Made by a program: the position numbers and the translations under genes. Of a DNA stretch of 5,579 nucleotides, positions 1 to 5,579 are shown piece by piece. This DNA is from Clostridia bacterium (GTDB lineage: Bacteria; Bacillota; Clostridia; Oscillospirales; CAG-272). Below the pieces are notes generated by a model. The model was not told where the DNA came from and made no database searches. It saw only the letters and a program-made list of their open reading frames with translations. Positions within the stretch are counted from its first letter, which is position 1; each line of letters starts with the position of its first letter. The stretch is taken from contig JAFQNM010000160.1 in assembly GCA_017395885.1 (NCBI GenBank), positions 1 through 5,579 of the forward strand. Reading direction: 5' to 3'.

Positions 1-473
1 AGGAATATCTCTACATCTACTACGGACCCGGATATGAATATATTTTCGAGTACATCGGAATGCAGACCGAGGCGGGTGACCGGTGCGGTACCTGCTTCGT
101 TAACAACTTCGACCGTCCCGGTGATATGTTCTCCTATGAGTATCTCGGCGAGAATTATGAGGAAATGAGAGGTCTTATAGAGTCTGCTCTTGCAATGACA
201 GATAACCCCGACCAAATCGAGAGACTTGAGCATCTTCTCGTTTGCTGTGATTTTATGGCACTCTCTGCTCTTCACACAGATTGGTACGTTAACGGCGAAA
301 ACGTTGACCTTTATACCGAGCGCTACACATGGATGTACAGCAAGATGGTTGAATACGATATGACCGTGTTCTCAAGCGATCTCTACTCTGTGCCCGACAC
401 CTGTGACTTCACCGTAAATCCCATGATCCAGATCTACGGCTCAGGAACCAGACGTGCAGGAGTTTATCCGTAA
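1..473 (+). CDS. C-terminal part of a DUF4838-like protein (5' end outside window)
   Basis: The reading frame is open from base 3 to the TAA at 471-473, giving 156 visible residues. The gene therefore starts before the window, and the ATG at 60 is probably internal. The first visible residues (EYLYIYYGPGYEYIFEYIG) resemble the 'YYGPA..YI..YL' stretch near the C-terminal part of DUF4838 proteins, which are often found with or fused to glycoside-hydrolase modules. The following helical segment (about residues 60-115 of the visible part: MRGLIESALAMTDNPDQIERLEHLLVCC... then YTWMYSKMVEYDMTVF) also fits that family's helical tail. No membrane segment, sortase signal or dockerin is visible at the C-terminus, which ends ...RRAGVYP. 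Function is unproven; a carbohydrate-related role is inferred only from the family resemblance. The gene ends 17 bases before a strong terminator and converges on the TIR/channel operon, so it is not part of it. Confidence 0.55.
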   Translation, partial: EYLYIYYGPGYEYIFEYIGMQTEAGDRCGTCFVNNFDRPGDMFSYEYLGENYEEMRGLIESALAMTDNPDQIERLEHLLVCCDFMALSALHTDWYVNGENVDLYTERYTWMYSKMVEYDMTVFSSDLYSVPDTCDFTVNPMIQIYGSGTRRAGVYP

Positions 474-490
474 TATTTCTACAGACAAAG

Positions 491-535
491 TCCCCCTTGA
501 AAAGCATTTAGCTTTTCAAGGGGGATCTTTATTTT
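491..535. terminator. Bidirectional-looking terminator shared by convergent genes
   Basis: A 14-bp perfect stem (492-505 with 511-524, extendable by T491-A525) has a 5-base loop ATTTA. On the plus strand it is followed by TCTTTATTTT, a good rho-independent end for the DUF4838-like gene. On the minus strand the stem starts 9 bases beyond the stop codon of the channel gene and is followed by CTTTGTCTG, a weaker U-tract. It probably serves mainly the plus-strand gene but could also stop the operon. Confidence 0.85.
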
Positions 536-2645
536 AGTGATTACTGAACATTACAAGCTTATCTCTTACGTCAAGGTCAACGTCTATTTCAGACTGGTCG
601 CCCTTGAAGATCACCATGTTTCCGCCCGGCTTCACATAGCCAAGAACGATGGTGGGATTTTGCTGTATCTCGGGAATCGAATCATCAACGGATGAATCAT
701 ACACCGCTCTGACAAACTTATCTGCAGTTGTTTTTGCGGGAAGCTCATCAAAGAATCTGCTTACCTTCTTTATATAGACCTCTTTACTGTCATATCCCTC
801 GCCGTAGCCGTCATCATAAGTAAGAATATCTATATAGAAATCGAAAAGTGCCTCCTTCTCGCCTATCTGCGTTATCATCTTACTTATATATCTGTTACTG
901 ATTACTACGTTATTTACGCTATAGCTGTTCACTATATCGTGATGCTTGGGGTCGATGATCTCAACGATAAGGTCTATGCTCTCAACGTCAAAATCGGGGT
1001 TCTCTTTCTTCTTTGTATTGACGATGTCCTGTACGTATACAAGGTTTGCAAGCGCATTTGCATCTATATCCTCGTTCAGCGCTTCATCATCGGAAAGGAT
1101 GAGCACACTGGTATCCTCCTCGTTTTCCGTTACAAAGTCATCTATTGTCTTGCATATGAGATCCTTATCATATATCTCGGCTGCCACCGTTCTGATAACG
1201 AAGGGATACTCCTTATAATAATTCATTCTCTCGAGGTTCTTTTCGTCATCTATAACGATGATACGAAGAATGCTCTCATCGCTGTCCTTGAGGCCCCACT
1301 CGTTACAGAAGGACACAAAGCCTCGCATTATATCCTTGCATCTGCTGTTATGACCGAGGATGATTATATTCTTCTGCTCTATCCAGTAATTTCTGTTGAG
1401 CGCCACCTTATAATCGGATTTTTCAACCGTTGAGGTCTTATTGATATCCTTCTCTGCTGCGGTAGAATAATACATATAGGATTTACCCTTCTCCTCCATC
1501 ACGGTGAGAGGAAGGGCATGCTTATGAGTTTTTAAATAGGATTTGATAAACTCCTTCTCATTCTCCACCCTGCGCTCCTCTGTATAGAAGGCAGCTCCCT
1601 TATTAGAGAGCAGGTCTCTGTATGCCAGGTTCAGCTCAGGCATAAGAGAGAACTGAGAAAGAAGATATCCCAGTATCTCATTGACGTTTACGGGAACGAT
1701 GTTGCACTTTCCGTCTACCTGCTTGGCTTCAATGATCTTATCAACCAGCTCAGCGGTCCAGCTATCTGTGACCTCAACGATGATCTTCTGATTATCGTTT
1801 GAATAATCAGAGGAGGTGATATCGGCCACCTGCATCAGAGTCTTTACCGTCTGAGAGTTTCCACGGCTTCTTGAATCTATCCTTTCACGGTGCTCATACT
1901 TGCACACGGTATTATTGATATCGTTTCCGAGTATGACGATCATTCTCGCTTTATCGAGAGAAATATCCATCAGCTGCTTTGATGAGAAAACGTCTCCATC
2001 TCTGACAATAACTGTGATATTCTTTTTAAAGCTGTGACGCATCATATACAGTTTTTTTAAAAACCGGCTCTTATGCTTACAGCTTCTCATTATCTCGGCA
2101 TTTTCCCTTGCAACCGTATCGGAAATACGCTCGTTGATCTCCTTTTCAATCTCGTTCTTTCTTGAGTTTACAAGAACGACCACCTTCTGCTTTGTATCGC
2201 AGTACATAAGGTCATTGACGATCTCAGATGCACGCGTATTCCAGTTGAGGATAACTGCATGATTTGATATTTTCAGCTTTCTTGCGCCTGTATTGGAGTT
2301 CTCTATGAACTTTGAAATGTAGTTTGTAATATAACCGATGACTGCACCCGTGAAAGAGATCATTCCTATAAGAACGATAAACAGGCATATAATAACGACC
2401 GCTACCCTTGCACCTCCGATATCGGATACTACAAACTGGATACAGCCTGCATCAAGTATCATTGTCAGCGTACAGAAGGCGGCCTCAAGAAAGCCCATCT
2501 TTTCTGTTCCGTCAAGGGCAAAGCTGCTAATTACCAACGCAGATATAAGGAAAAATACAATATTAAACAATAGTATGGCACCAAGCACCATTCTGCCCGG
2601 ATGCTTTACAAGCACTATATTAAGCCATTCTTTGAGCTTTCTCAT
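534..2645 (-). CDS. CASTOR/POLLUX(DMI1)-like ion channel with two RCK-type domains
   Basis: This 703-residue protein is predicted to be a membrane ion channel. Two hydrophobic helices (about 18-44 and 80-108) flank a re-entrant pore segment (about 51-69, FLEAAFCTLTMILDAGCI). The canonical potassium filter TVGYG is absent; LDAG at 64-67 sits where plant CASTOR and POLLUX/DMI1 channels carry ADAG or ADSG. A first RCK-like Rossmann domain begins at about 128 (NHAVILNWNTRASEIVNDL). It continues through NITVIVRDGDVFSSKQLMDISLDKARMIVIL (209-239) and a segment resembling the CASTOR family at about 288-346 (IVEVTD...NIVPVNVNEILGYLLSQ...). A second starts at about 425 (KNIIILGHNSRCKDIM). The tail (663-700, ending GDQSEIDVDLDVRDKLVMF) resembles a TrkA-C/RCK terminal subdomain. 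Neither Rossmann domain has a classical GxGxxG loop. The start overlaps the upstream TIR-LRR stop codon by one base, so the two are co-translated. By analogy RCK domains form a cytoplasmic gating ring binding nucleotide or Ca2+; ligand and ion selectivity here are unknown. Family confidence is good. Confidence 0.82.
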   Translation of the reverse strand: MRKLKEWLNIVLVKHPGRMVLGAILLFNIVFFLISALVISSFALDGTEKMGFLEAAFCTLTMILDAGCIQFVVSDIGGARVAVVIICLFIVLIGMISFTGAVIGYITNYISKFIENSNTGARKLKISNHAVILNWNTRASEIVNDLMYCDTKQKVVVLVNSRKNEIEKEINERISDTVARENAEIMRSCKHKSRFLKKLYMMRHSFKKNITVIVRDGDVFSSKQLMDISLDKARMIVILGNDINNTVCKYEHRERIDSRSRGNSQTVKTLMQVADITSSDYSNDNQKIIVEVTDSWTAELVDKIIEAKQVDGKCNIVPVNVNEILGYLLSQFSLMPELNLAYRDLLSNKGAAFYTEERRVENEKEFIKSYLKTHKHALPLTVMEEKGKSYMYYSTAAEKDINKTSTVEKSDYKVALNRNYWIEQKNIIILGHNSRCKDIMRGFVSFCNEWGLKDSDESILRIIVIDDEKNLERMNYYKEYPFVIRTVAAEIYDKDLICKTIDDFVTENEEDTSVLILSDDEALNEDIDANALANLVYVQDIVNTKKKENPDFDVESIDLIVEIIDPKHHDIVNSYSVNNVVISNRYISKMITQIGEKEALFDFYIDILTYDDGYGEGYDSKEVYIKKVSRFFDELPAKTTADKFVRAVYDSSVDDSIPEIQQNPTIVLGYVKPGGNMVIFKGDQSEIDVDLDVRDKLVMFSNH

Positions 2646-2660
2646 TATTCCTGTGCTCCG
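2643..2660 (-). promoter_or_regulatory. TAATG stop-start overlap with Shine-Dalgarno inside the TIR-LRR gene
   Basis: Read on the minus strand, the sequence is CGGAGCACAGGAATAATG. The final A of the TIR-LRR stop codon TAA is the first base of the channel ATG. GGAG lies 10 bases and AGGA 3 bases before the ATG, both inside the upstream coding sequence. This arrangement is typical of translational coupling and implies that the two proteins are made together in linked amounts. It also supports this ATG as the true start. Confidence 0.85.
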
Positions 2661-4714
2661 TTCTTCATTATTTTATTGAGCTCCTTTTCGGTTACAAACG
2701 AAACGGAGCCGTTGAAGCATCCCTCTATCTCAACCTGTTTATCAAGGGGACACTCCAGCACGTAATATGCTTCAAAGCCTGCAGAGGCAAGGCCTGCAAA
2801 ATCTATTCCCTCATCATACTCAAGGGCAAGAGCCCCGCCCTTTGCACCCTCAAGAACGGAAAGATCTGAAATATAGTTTCCATATACTGCCAGATAGCTG
2901 TAATAAACGTTGCTGTCCACAGCAAGGTCAAGCTCGTCGATGCTGTTATAGGAAAGATCCAGAGTGATTCCGTTTCCGTCATCCTTTCCGCAGAAGCCGT
3001 TAACGTAGTCTATATAGTTATTGGAAACGTTAAGATATGTGAGTGCCTTGAACTCATTAATTCCGTCAAGGTCCAAAATGCTGCAATCGGATGCAGATAT
3101 GTACTTAAGTGACGTACAGCCCTGAAGATCATCAAAATCGTAGATAGAGTTTCCGTCCAAAACGATCTCTGTAAGGCTTGTGCTGCCTGAAATGGCACTG
3201 AGATTATACACGGAGCTGTTATTTGCAACATTAAGCTTAACGATTGAGCCTGCAGAGTTCTCGAGCTCGCTGAGATCTCCAAGGCTATTATTGCTGAGGT
3301 CTACAGTTTTGAGAAGCGTTGCGTTTGCAAGGCCGTCTATATTATAGAGGTCGTTGCTATGTGCATTTATATGCTCAAGGCGGATGCACTTTTCAAGGCC
3401 CTCCAGATCCTCAAGCTTATTCTTTTCAACGTTCAGCTCTACAAGATTCTCAAGCTTGGAAAGGCGGCTGAGGCTCTTAAGCTTATTGCCTCCGATTGAA
3501 AGAACCGTCAGCTCCTTGCAATCGGATATCTCCTTCAGCGCATCATCTCCAAGAGATAGACCGCTGATATCAAGGCTTGTGAGGCCCTTAAGATCTGAAA
3601 TAAATTTCACCTCTGCAATACCCGTATCCCTTATGGACAGGCTGGTGAGGGTATCTGCAAGAGAGGAGATGCCCTTGAGCTTTGTAACGTCGGGGTTTGT
3701 GTTGATATCAAGCTTTGTAAGCGTTGAGCCTGCAAGATCGAAGCTCTCAAGATGCTTATCCTTTAGGCCGCAGTTTTCGATTATGAGAACGTCTGTTACC
3801 TTTTCGGATACAAATCCGATATCCTTATCGGGGAGCTTGCAGCTTGTAAGACGCAGGGTAGAAAGAGACTTGAACTTTTTAATATTATCAACGTCACTTT
3901 CTGTCAGCTCAATCCCCTCAAGCTCCAGAGTAGTGTCGGATTTTTTGTACTCCTGCCCTGCTATTGTAATACCTGATCCCATGATAAGCACAGCGGCAAG
4001 CACTAAAACAAGCACTGCAGCGGCAACAGCACCACCGATCACAAAAATCTTTTTGGGAAAGCTCTTTTCAGCCTTTTCACGGGGCTCCTTCTTTACCTTT
4101 TCTTTCTTAGGCTTTTCCTTCTTCTCTGCCTTAGGCTTTTGCTTCTTCTCTGCCGCCTTTTCCTTTGCAGGCTTTTCGGGTACAATATCGGGCTCGGACA
4201 CAGGTGCAGGCTGAGGCTGAGGCTGAGGCTCAGTCTCGGGCTCAGGCTCAGCCTGAGGTGCGGGAACAGGCTTATCTGCCTCTTCTACACTCTCCTGTAC
4301 AATTTCGGAATTGATACCGAGGAGAGCACGGATCTCTCTGAGCATCTTTTCTATTGCTGCAGTTTTGCTCTCATATGCCGCATACCGCTGAACGTTTGTG
4401 AGATAAAAATTAAAATCGTCCTTCAGCTCGCAATCCTCAAGCATAAAGGGCAGGATCGTTTTACCTGCATTGATCGCCTGGTCTATCTCCTTAGGCACCC
4501 ACTTGGATTCTTGAGATTTTTCTGAAAGAATGAGGACAAAGACCTTACAGTTTCTGATAGCATGGGGGATCTCCACTGCATAGCTGGAGCCACCGGGAAT
4601 ACTCATGGGAGCCATCCAGCACGTAATTCCGTTGCTTTCCAGCACGGATTTTACCCATATTGCATCATCAAATTCCTCAGTTTTATAGCTTATAAAAACG
4701 TCTTTATTTGCCAT
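2645..4714 (-). CDS. TIR domain - transmembrane helix - leucine-rich-repeat protein
   Basis: The protein has 689 residues. A TIR domain spans about 4-130. DVFISY (5-10) is box 1, CWMAPMSIPGG (32-42) is the BB-loop region, VFVLILS follows at 58-64, and SKWVPKEI (70-77) places Glu76 where SARM1 has its catalytic Glu in WVHKEI. NAD+ hydrolase activity is therefore possible but unproven. Next comes a Pro/Gln/Glu linker (150-180), a Lys/Glu-rich stretch (181-222) and one hydrophobic helix (about 223-245). The rest (about 258-620) is an internalin-like array of roughly 22-residue leucine-rich repeats, such as LENLVELNVEKNKLEDLEGL, with a C-terminal cap. There is no N-terminal signal peptide, and the lysines before the helix predict TIR inside and LRR outside. 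This reverses the domain order of animal Toll-like receptors. The start has GGAG 8 bases upstream in GGAGAGCGAAAA (SD at 4721-4726) and a promoter just before it. It is first in a two-gene operon with the channel. The role as a sensor is inferred from architecture; the ligand is unknown. Confidence 0.9.
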   Translation of the reverse strand: MANKDVFISYKTEEFDDAIWVKSVLESNGITCWMAPMSIPGGSSYAVEIPHAIRNCKVFVLILSEKSQESKWVPKEIDQAINAGKTILPFMLEDCELKDDFNFYLTNVQRYAAYESKTAAIEKMLREIRALLGINSEIVQESVEEADKPVPAPQAEPEPETEPQPQPQPAPVSEPDIVPEKPAKEKAAEKKQKPKAEKKEKPKKEKVKKEPREKAEKSFPKKIFVIGGAVAAAVLVLVLAAVLIMGSGITIAGQEYKKSDTTLELEGIELTESDVDNIKKFKSLSTLRLTSCKLPDKDIGFVSEKVTDVLIIENCGLKDKHLESFDLAGSTLTKLDINTNPDVTKLKGISSLADTLTSLSIRDTGIAEVKFISDLKGLTSLDISGLSLGDDALKEISDCKELTVLSIGGNKLKSLSRLSKLENLVELNVEKNKLEDLEGLEKCIRLEHINAHSNDLYNIDGLANATLLKTVDLSNNSLGDLSELENSAGSIVKLNVANNSSVYNLSAISGSTSLTEIVLDGNSIYDFDDLQGCTSLKYISASDCSILDLDGINEFKALTYLNVSNNYIDYVNGFCGKDDGNGITLDLSYNSIDELDLAVDSNVYYSYLAVYGNYISDLSVLEGAKGGALALEYDEGIDFAGLASAGFEAYYVLECPLDKQVEIEGCFNGSVSFVTEKELNKIMKNGAQE
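4209..4230. repeat. GGCTGA hexamer repeat encoding the Pro-Gln linker
   Basis: Three tandem GGCTGA hexamers plus a partial fourth lie in the TIR-LRR gene. On the minus strand they read as alternating Gln and Pro codons (EPQPQPQPAP, about residues 162-171). Slippage by one unit would add or remove two residues without shifting the frame, so linker length could vary between strains. It is short, and no function beyond a flexible spacer is evident. Confidence 0.6.
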
Positions 4715-4753
4715 TTTTCGCTCTCCGAATTTACAAATACTTATATTTAATTA

Positions 4754-4782
4754 ATTATACTATATATATACTTTTTTGTCAA
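4754..4782 (-). promoter_or_regulatory. Consensus sigma-A promoter of the TIR-LRR/channel operon
   Basis: On the minus strand TTGACA (4782-4777) is followed after exactly 17 bases by TATAAT (4759-4754), a perfect match to the vegetative consensus. Transcription would begin near 4747, giving a leader of about 33 bases with GGAGAG before the ATG at 4714. The spacer is a TA alternation, and the region upstream of the -35 is very A/T-rich, like an UP element. No inverted-repeat operator is obvious, so constitutive expression is likely. Confidence 0.88.
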
Positions 4783-4832
4783 ATAAAAGAATTAATTTTT
4801 CATCTGTATGTCAAATAATTCTATCGCACCGC

Positions 4833-4861
4833 TTGACAAATAACCTCCTGTGTTATATAAT
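4833..4861 (+). promoter_or_regulatory. Consensus sigma-A promoter of tRNA-Val
   Basis: TTGACA (4833-4838), a 17-base spacer and TATAAT (4856-4861) lie on the plus strand. The predicted start near 4868 is about 8 bases before the mature tRNA 5' end at 4877. It is divergent from the operon promoter, with 50 bases between the two -35 boxes. Confidence 0.9.
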
Positions 4862-4876
4862 AGCATAGTTAAATAT

Positions 4877-4953
4877 GGAGGCATAGCTCAGCTGGTTAGA
4901 GTACTTGCTTGACATGCAAGGGGTCACTGGTTCGATCCCAGTTGTCTCCACCA
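4877..4953 (+). tRNA. tRNA-Val (anticodon GAC)
   Basis: This is a complete 77-base cloverleaf with an encoded CCA end. The acceptor stem GGAGGCA (4877-4883) pairs with TGTCTCC (4943-4949), with one G-U pair, followed by discriminator A4950 and CCA. The D stem is GCTC/GAGT. The anticodon stem CTTGC/GCAAG encloses loop TTGACAT, giving anticodon GAC at 4911-4913, which reads GUC (and GUU) valine codons. The T arm is ACTGG-TTCGATC-CCAGT. It has its own promoter and terminator, so it is a single-gene transcription unit delivering valine to translation. Confidence 0.95.
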
Positions 4954-4998
4954 TGTAAAAAACCTCTTTTGTCTACCGGACAAAAGAGGTTTTTTACA
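4954..4998 (+). terminator. tRNA-Val terminator, 20-bp perfect hairpin
   Basis: Arms 4954-4973 and 4979-4998 are perfectly complementary over 20 bp with loop TACCG. The core stem ACCTCTTTTGTC/GACAAAAGAGGT is followed by a T-tract (4990-4995), starting one base after the encoded CCA. Because A and T tracts flank both arms, it would work in both directions and could also block minus-strand read-through towards the tRNA. Confidence 0.92.
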
Positions 4999-5098
4999 AT
5001 GATATCCGTTCCCTTCGGTCACGGATGATATACCCTGCGGGTATGATATCTGCTTCGCAGATGATATACGCTTCGCGTATAAAGGAACGGATATTATT
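4998..5098 (+). repeat. Left hairpin module: outer stem enclosing tandem 18-base hairpin units
   Basis: An outer stem pairs 5002-5012 (ATATCCGTTCC) with 5084-5094 perfectly, and extends outward to 4998/5098 with one G-U pair. Inside are three hairpins: 5030-5035/5039-5044, 5048-5053/5057-5062 and 5065-5071/5075-5081. Their loop centres (5037, 5055, 5073) are exactly 18 bases apart, so the units at 5026, 5044 and 5062 are tandem copies with swapped stem sequences. An alternative pairing of 5004-5009 with 5021-5026 forms a fourth hairpin. Confidence 0.78.
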
Positions 5099-5140
5099 AT
5101 GAGTGAAGCGAATAACAAGGTTCTGCCGAAGGCAGGTTCT

Positions 5141-5236
5141 TATATCATGCTTGCGAAGCAAGTATATCATACGGCTTGCCGTATATCATATCGCGCAAGC
5201 GATATATCATTGAAAAATGCAACTTTTAATGATATA
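5141..5236 (-). repeat. Right hairpin module: inverse-orientation copy of the hairpin units
   Basis: TATATCAT at 5141-5148 can pair with ATGATATA at 5229-5236 around three hairpins: 5147-5154/5158-5165 (GAA loop), 5169-5174/5179-5184 (CTTG loop) and 5188-5194/5199-5205 (GCAA loop). Alternatively the last box pairs locally: 5203-5211 with 5228-5236, extended to about 13 bp with one G-U pair. On the minus strand the units read ATGATAT plus stem, like the left module on the plus strand. Spacing is about 20 bases rather than 18. Confidence 0.75.
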
Positions 5237-5239
5237 ACG

Positions 5240-5280
5240 AAAAAACACCTTTTCGCCGGAGCATTGGCAAAAAGGTGTTT
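5240..5280 (-). terminator. rpsT terminator
   Basis: An 11-bp stem (5243-5253 with 5270-5280) continues after one mismatch with GCC/GGC (5255-5257 with 5266-5268). On the minus strand it begins 12 bases beyond the S20 stop codon and ends in a run of six T (5245-5240), as expected of a rho-independent terminator. Confidence 0.88.
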
Positions 5281-5292
5281 CTCTTTATTAAC

Positions 5293-5556
5293 TTACGCCA
5301 TCTTGTTGATTGCTACTGCGAACTGGCTCTTCTTGTGAGCTGCCGCATTCTTGTGGATGATATTGCGCTTTACAGCCTTATCAACAACTACAACTGCAGG
5401 CTTATATGCTGCCATTGCTGCTGCCTTATCGCCGCTTTCAACTGCTGCGTAGAACTTCTTGATGATAGTCTTCATCTGGCTCTTGAACATCTTGTTACGA
5501 AGAGTCTTAGTAGCAGTAACTTTTACACGCTTCTTTGCACTTTTAATGTTAGGCAT
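5293..5556 (-). CDS. rpsT: 30S ribosomal protein S20
   Basis: This 87-residue protein has the usual length and composition of bacterial S20: rich in Lys and Ala, all helical, opening MPNIKSAKKRVKV and ending KSQFAVAINKMA. S20 binds 16S rRNA in the body of the 30S subunit and helps assembly. Recognisable family segments are KSAKKR near the N-terminus, TLRNKMFKSQMKTIIKKF in the middle and IIHKNAAAHKKSQ near the C-terminus. The start ATG (5554-5556) has a full AGGAGG (5565-5570) 8 bases upstream. The promoter lies outside the window. It has its own terminator and converges on tRNA-Val with the hairpin array between. No oddities seen. Confidence 0.97.
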   Translation of the reverse strand: MPNIKSAKKRVKVTATKTLRNKMFKSQMKTIIKKFYAAVESGDKAAAMAAYKPAVVVVDKAVKRNIIHKNAAAHKKSQFAVAINKMA

Positions 5557-5579
5557 TATTTTGTCCTCCTGATTAAAAT

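Larger units (their letters stand above)
4998..5236. repeat. Intergenic array of small hairpins with ATGATAT boxes (REP-like, unnamed)
   Basis: This non-coding stretch between two convergent terminators is almost entirely hairpins. ATGATAT[A/C] boxes occur at 4999, 5025, 5043 and 5061. The inverse TATATCAT occurs at 5141, 5163, 5182 and 5203, with a further ATGATATA at 5229. Between boxes are short stems whose sequence differs from unit to unit but stays self-complementary. Left-half units have loops TGC, TTC and TTC; right-half units have GAA or tetraloops such as GCAA. GCTTCGC occurs at 5052 and 5070 and its complement GCGAAGC at 5153. A degraded hairpin (centre about 5106) and CTGCC-GAA-GGCAG (5123-5135) fill the middle. 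Small open frames here are not believable as genes. It may be a mobile REP/MITE-like element; no name is recognised. Confidence 0.8.

Noticed and set aside
939..1433. 164- and 90-residue plus-strand open frames
   Set aside because: They are antisense shadows of the channel gene, which has clear domain content on the other strand.
3354..4214. 286-residue plus-strand open frame
   Set aside because: It is antisense to the TIR-LRR gene; its Ser/Phe/Leu-rich composition is the mirror of the Lys/Glu- and Leu-rich coding strand, and it matches no family.
4715..4753. Riboswitch or attenuator in the operon leader
   Set aside because: The predicted leader is only about 33 bases and shows no convincing hairpin.
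4877..4953. tRNA-Val as attachment site of an integrated island carrying the TIR operon
   Set aside because: The tRNA 3' end faces away from the operon, no second copy of that end is seen in the window, and no integrase is present. It remains untestable beyond the window edges.
4924..5118. 64-residue minus-strand open frame ending in RQLGSNQ
   Set aside because: It is the reverse of the tRNA, its terminator and the hairpin array. The RQLGSNQ end comes from antisense tRNA sequence, and no ribosome site is seen.
4998..5236. CRISPR array
   Set aside because: Boxes are only 7-8 bases, orientation flips mid-array, the intervening sequences are self-complementary rather than unique spacers, and no cas genes are in view.
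5099..5338. 79-residue plus-strand open frame
   Set aside because: It runs through the hairpin array, the rpsT terminator and antisense of rpsT, with composition set by the repeats and no good Shine-Dalgarno.

Overview
The window looks like a stretch of chromosome from a low-to-moderate-GC Firmicute, most likely a gut-type clostridium of the Ruminococcus/Oscillospiraceae kind. This is inferred from the strong AGGAGG-type ribosome sites, consensus TTGACA/TATAAT promoters at 17-bp spacing, the ribosomal protein S20 sequence and the TIR and LRR architectures. It cannot be proven from this window alone.

Layout from left to right. Positions 1-473 hold the 3' end of a plus-strand gene resembling the C-terminal part of DUF4838 (glycosidase-associated) proteins. 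It runs into a long perfect hairpin terminator at 491-535, which also lies directly beyond the end of a convergent minus-strand operon. That operon occupies 534-4714 and has two genes transcribed right to left. The first encodes a 689-residue protein built as cytoplasmic TIR domain, Pro/Gln/Glu and Lys-rich linker, one membrane helix and an outside leucine-rich-repeat domain. The second overlaps it by one base (TAATG) and encodes a 703-residue two-helix pore protein with two RCK-like domains, resembling the plant CASTOR/POLLUX(DMI1) ion channels and carrying an LDAG filter-like motif. A consensus promoter at 4754-4782 drives the pair.

Back to back with it, a second consensus promoter (4833-4861) drives a tRNA-Val(GAC) gene at 4877-4953, closed by a 20-bp perfect hairpin terminator. 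Between this and the convergent rpsT gene (S20, 5293-5556, minus strand, with its own terminator at 5240-5280) lies a non-coding array of small hairpins with conserved ATGATAT boxes and variable, self-complementary stems, arranged as two oppositely oriented modules (4998-5236).

The part most likely to be an undescribed system is the TIR-TM-LRR plus CASTOR/POLLUX-like channel operon. The working model is an LRR ectodomain that senses something outside the cell, a TIR domain that responds inside (possibly as an NAD+-consuming enzyme), and an RCK-gated channel as effector. Domain content and coupling are seen in the sequence; the signalling model is inference.
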